The notes under the pieces were generated by a model that was not told where the DNA came from, ran no database searches, and was given only the letters and a program-made list of their open reading frames with translations. DNA of 21,170 bases from a virus. Below, one piece after another: positions 20,666-21,170 of this stretch. How positions within the stretch are numbered: the stretch's first letter is position 1; each line of letters starts with the position of its first letter. The stretch is taken from positions 1-21,170 of IMG/VR virus record IMGVR_UViG_3300027759_000501, one strand, 5' to 3'. Both the position numbers and the translations under genes were made by a program.

Positions 20666-21057
20666 AAATCGGCAAATGGGTTGGTCGCGGCCTTCTGCAC
20701 CACCGTGACTTTGTTTCGACTCGCCGGGGTCAGTCCGTAGGCCGCGCTGATCCGCAGGTAGGTCAGCGCTGCGGTGGTCTGGATAGTGAAGCTACCGTTC
20801 TTTACTTCACCGCGCTCCGTTATGCTCTTCAGTCCGTTCTGCTCGATGTCGAGTTGAGCATCGTGGCCGTGCTGCGCGGCCATCGCCAGGTTGATCATGT
20901 TGCGCCGGTCGAGCTTGGTCAGCACCACACCAGCCGCAGTGAGTTCGCGGGTCACGTCGTTCCACGTCTCAAGCGCCACGCCGACCATGTCAGTCGGTGG
21001 CGGTCCCATGTCGCCCGAGTAAATAGGCGCGGTCGTTTTAATTTTCCTAACTCGCAT
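20662..21057 (-). CDS. terS: Terminase small subunit (P27-like)
   Basis: 131 residues. The segment MVGVALETWNDVTRELTAAGVVLTKLDRRNMINLAMAAQHGHDAQLDIEQNG (about 24-75), then LTYLRISAAYGLTPASRNKVTV, is the P27 terminase small-subunit pattern (helical, ending in the G-L-T-P-x-S-R loop). It recognises the packaging site and loads terL. It is the first gene of the visible late operon. Its ATG is at the 3' base of a GUGA hairpin. The C-terminal NPFADL is a common family ending. Confidence 0.88.
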   Translation of the reverse strand: MRVRKIKTTAPIYSGDMGPPPTDMVGVALETWNDVTRELTAAGVVLTKLDRRNMINLAMAAQHGHDAQLDIEQNGLKSITERGEVKNGSFTIQTTAALTYLRISAAYGLTPASRNKVTVVQKAATNPFADL

Positions 21058-21072
21058 GTTTCACAACATTCG
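21053..21072 (-). promoter_or_regulatory. Start-site hairpin (GUGA loop) at terS
   Basis: mRNA stem AUGUU/AACAU with GUGA loop, an A-G mismatch and a two-base CG/CG lower stem. The terS AUG uses the last two bases of the 3' arm and the mismatched G. Shares a 16-base core (GAATGTTGYGAAACAT) with the portal start. Confidence 0.6.
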
Positions 21073-21170
21073 TCAGGCACACCAATTGCAACAAAAGTGC
21101 ATTTGGTCAAGTTTTATGTTATGTTGGTCCTACGCGAAAATTTTTTTTTTGATCAAAACACGTTTCTGCG
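21058..21170 (-). promoter_or_regulatory. Gene-free leader upstream of terS
   Basis: 113 bases to the window edge without a gene. In the leftward sense it holds a palindromic TTTTGATCAAAA next to a run of ten A then TTTT (21137-21156), likely bent DNA, and later TTGACC (21110-21105) without a convincing -10 box. It probably carries the late promoter or packaging region, but no box is assigned. Confidence 0.4.

Noticed and set aside
21105-21110. TTGACC as a late promoter -35
   Set aside because: No acceptable -10 at 16-18 bases; left as an unassigned leader.

Overview
This window looks like most of the late half, plus the start of the early region, of a temperate siphovirus (HK97-type head, long non-contractile tail). 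Nearly every gene is on the minus strand, packed end to end with ATGA or TAATG junctions. Most likely host phylum is Verrucomicrobiota or a relative. That is inferred from the style of the integrase, the P27-type terminase small subunit, the Cys-His-Asp lipoprotein and the scarcity of Shine-Dalgarno sequences, and is held with modest confidence. No rRNA, intact tRNA, CRISPR array, insertion sequence or host housekeeping gene is visible.

Layout. (a) 1-2118, minus: an early operon read leftward from a divergent control region at about 2119-2253. In order: a ribbon-helix-helix (RHH) regulator, a 26-residue Met-rich membrane peptide, an HTH/excisionase-like protein, a 42-residue membrane peptide, a Bet-type annealase, a YqaJ-type exonuclease, a small unknown protein, and the first codons of one more gene running off the left edge. 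A second RHH protein is divergent on the plus strand (2254-2442). (b) 2443-2665: no gene. It holds the 3' half of a tRNA-Thr(CGT) gene flanked on both sides by copies of TGGCAA, and reads as an attP site. (c) 2666-3712, plus: tyrosine integrase. (d) 3706-5126, minus: lysis cassette (M15 endolysin, three small membrane proteins, a secreted FN3-like protein). (e) 5128-12904, minus: tail module, from the major tail protein through a -1 frameshifting chaperone gene, tape measure and four tail or unknown proteins to a 963-residue fibre carrying an SGNH esterase domain. (f) 12949-18337, minus: head and connector module (tail terminator, gp10-like, head closure, adaptor, small protein, major capsid, prohead protease, portal). 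(g) 18402-18788, plus: a lipoprotein gene inserted between portal and terminase (a moron). (h) 18771-21057, minus: terminase large subunit, a small unknown protein, terminase small subunit.

How it works together. The tRNA 3' fragment has phage genes on BOTH sides and no tRNA 5' half, so this is an unintegrated (attP) arrangement: a free or circular phage genome or viral contig. In circular form a single leftward direction runs from the early promoter through recombination genes, out of the window, then terminase, head, tail and lysis, ending against the convergent integrase.

The most unusual signal is a family of four structured elements, each a 5-bp stem closed by a GYGA (GNRA-type) tetraloop in the mRNA sense, with an A-purine mismatch and further pairs below. 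They sit exactly at the starts of terS, portal, major capsid and major tail genes. The capsid and tail copies share an identical 18-mer placed 9 nt before each ATG; stem bases covary between the two pairs. No gene-free stretch longer than 300 bases exists in the window.
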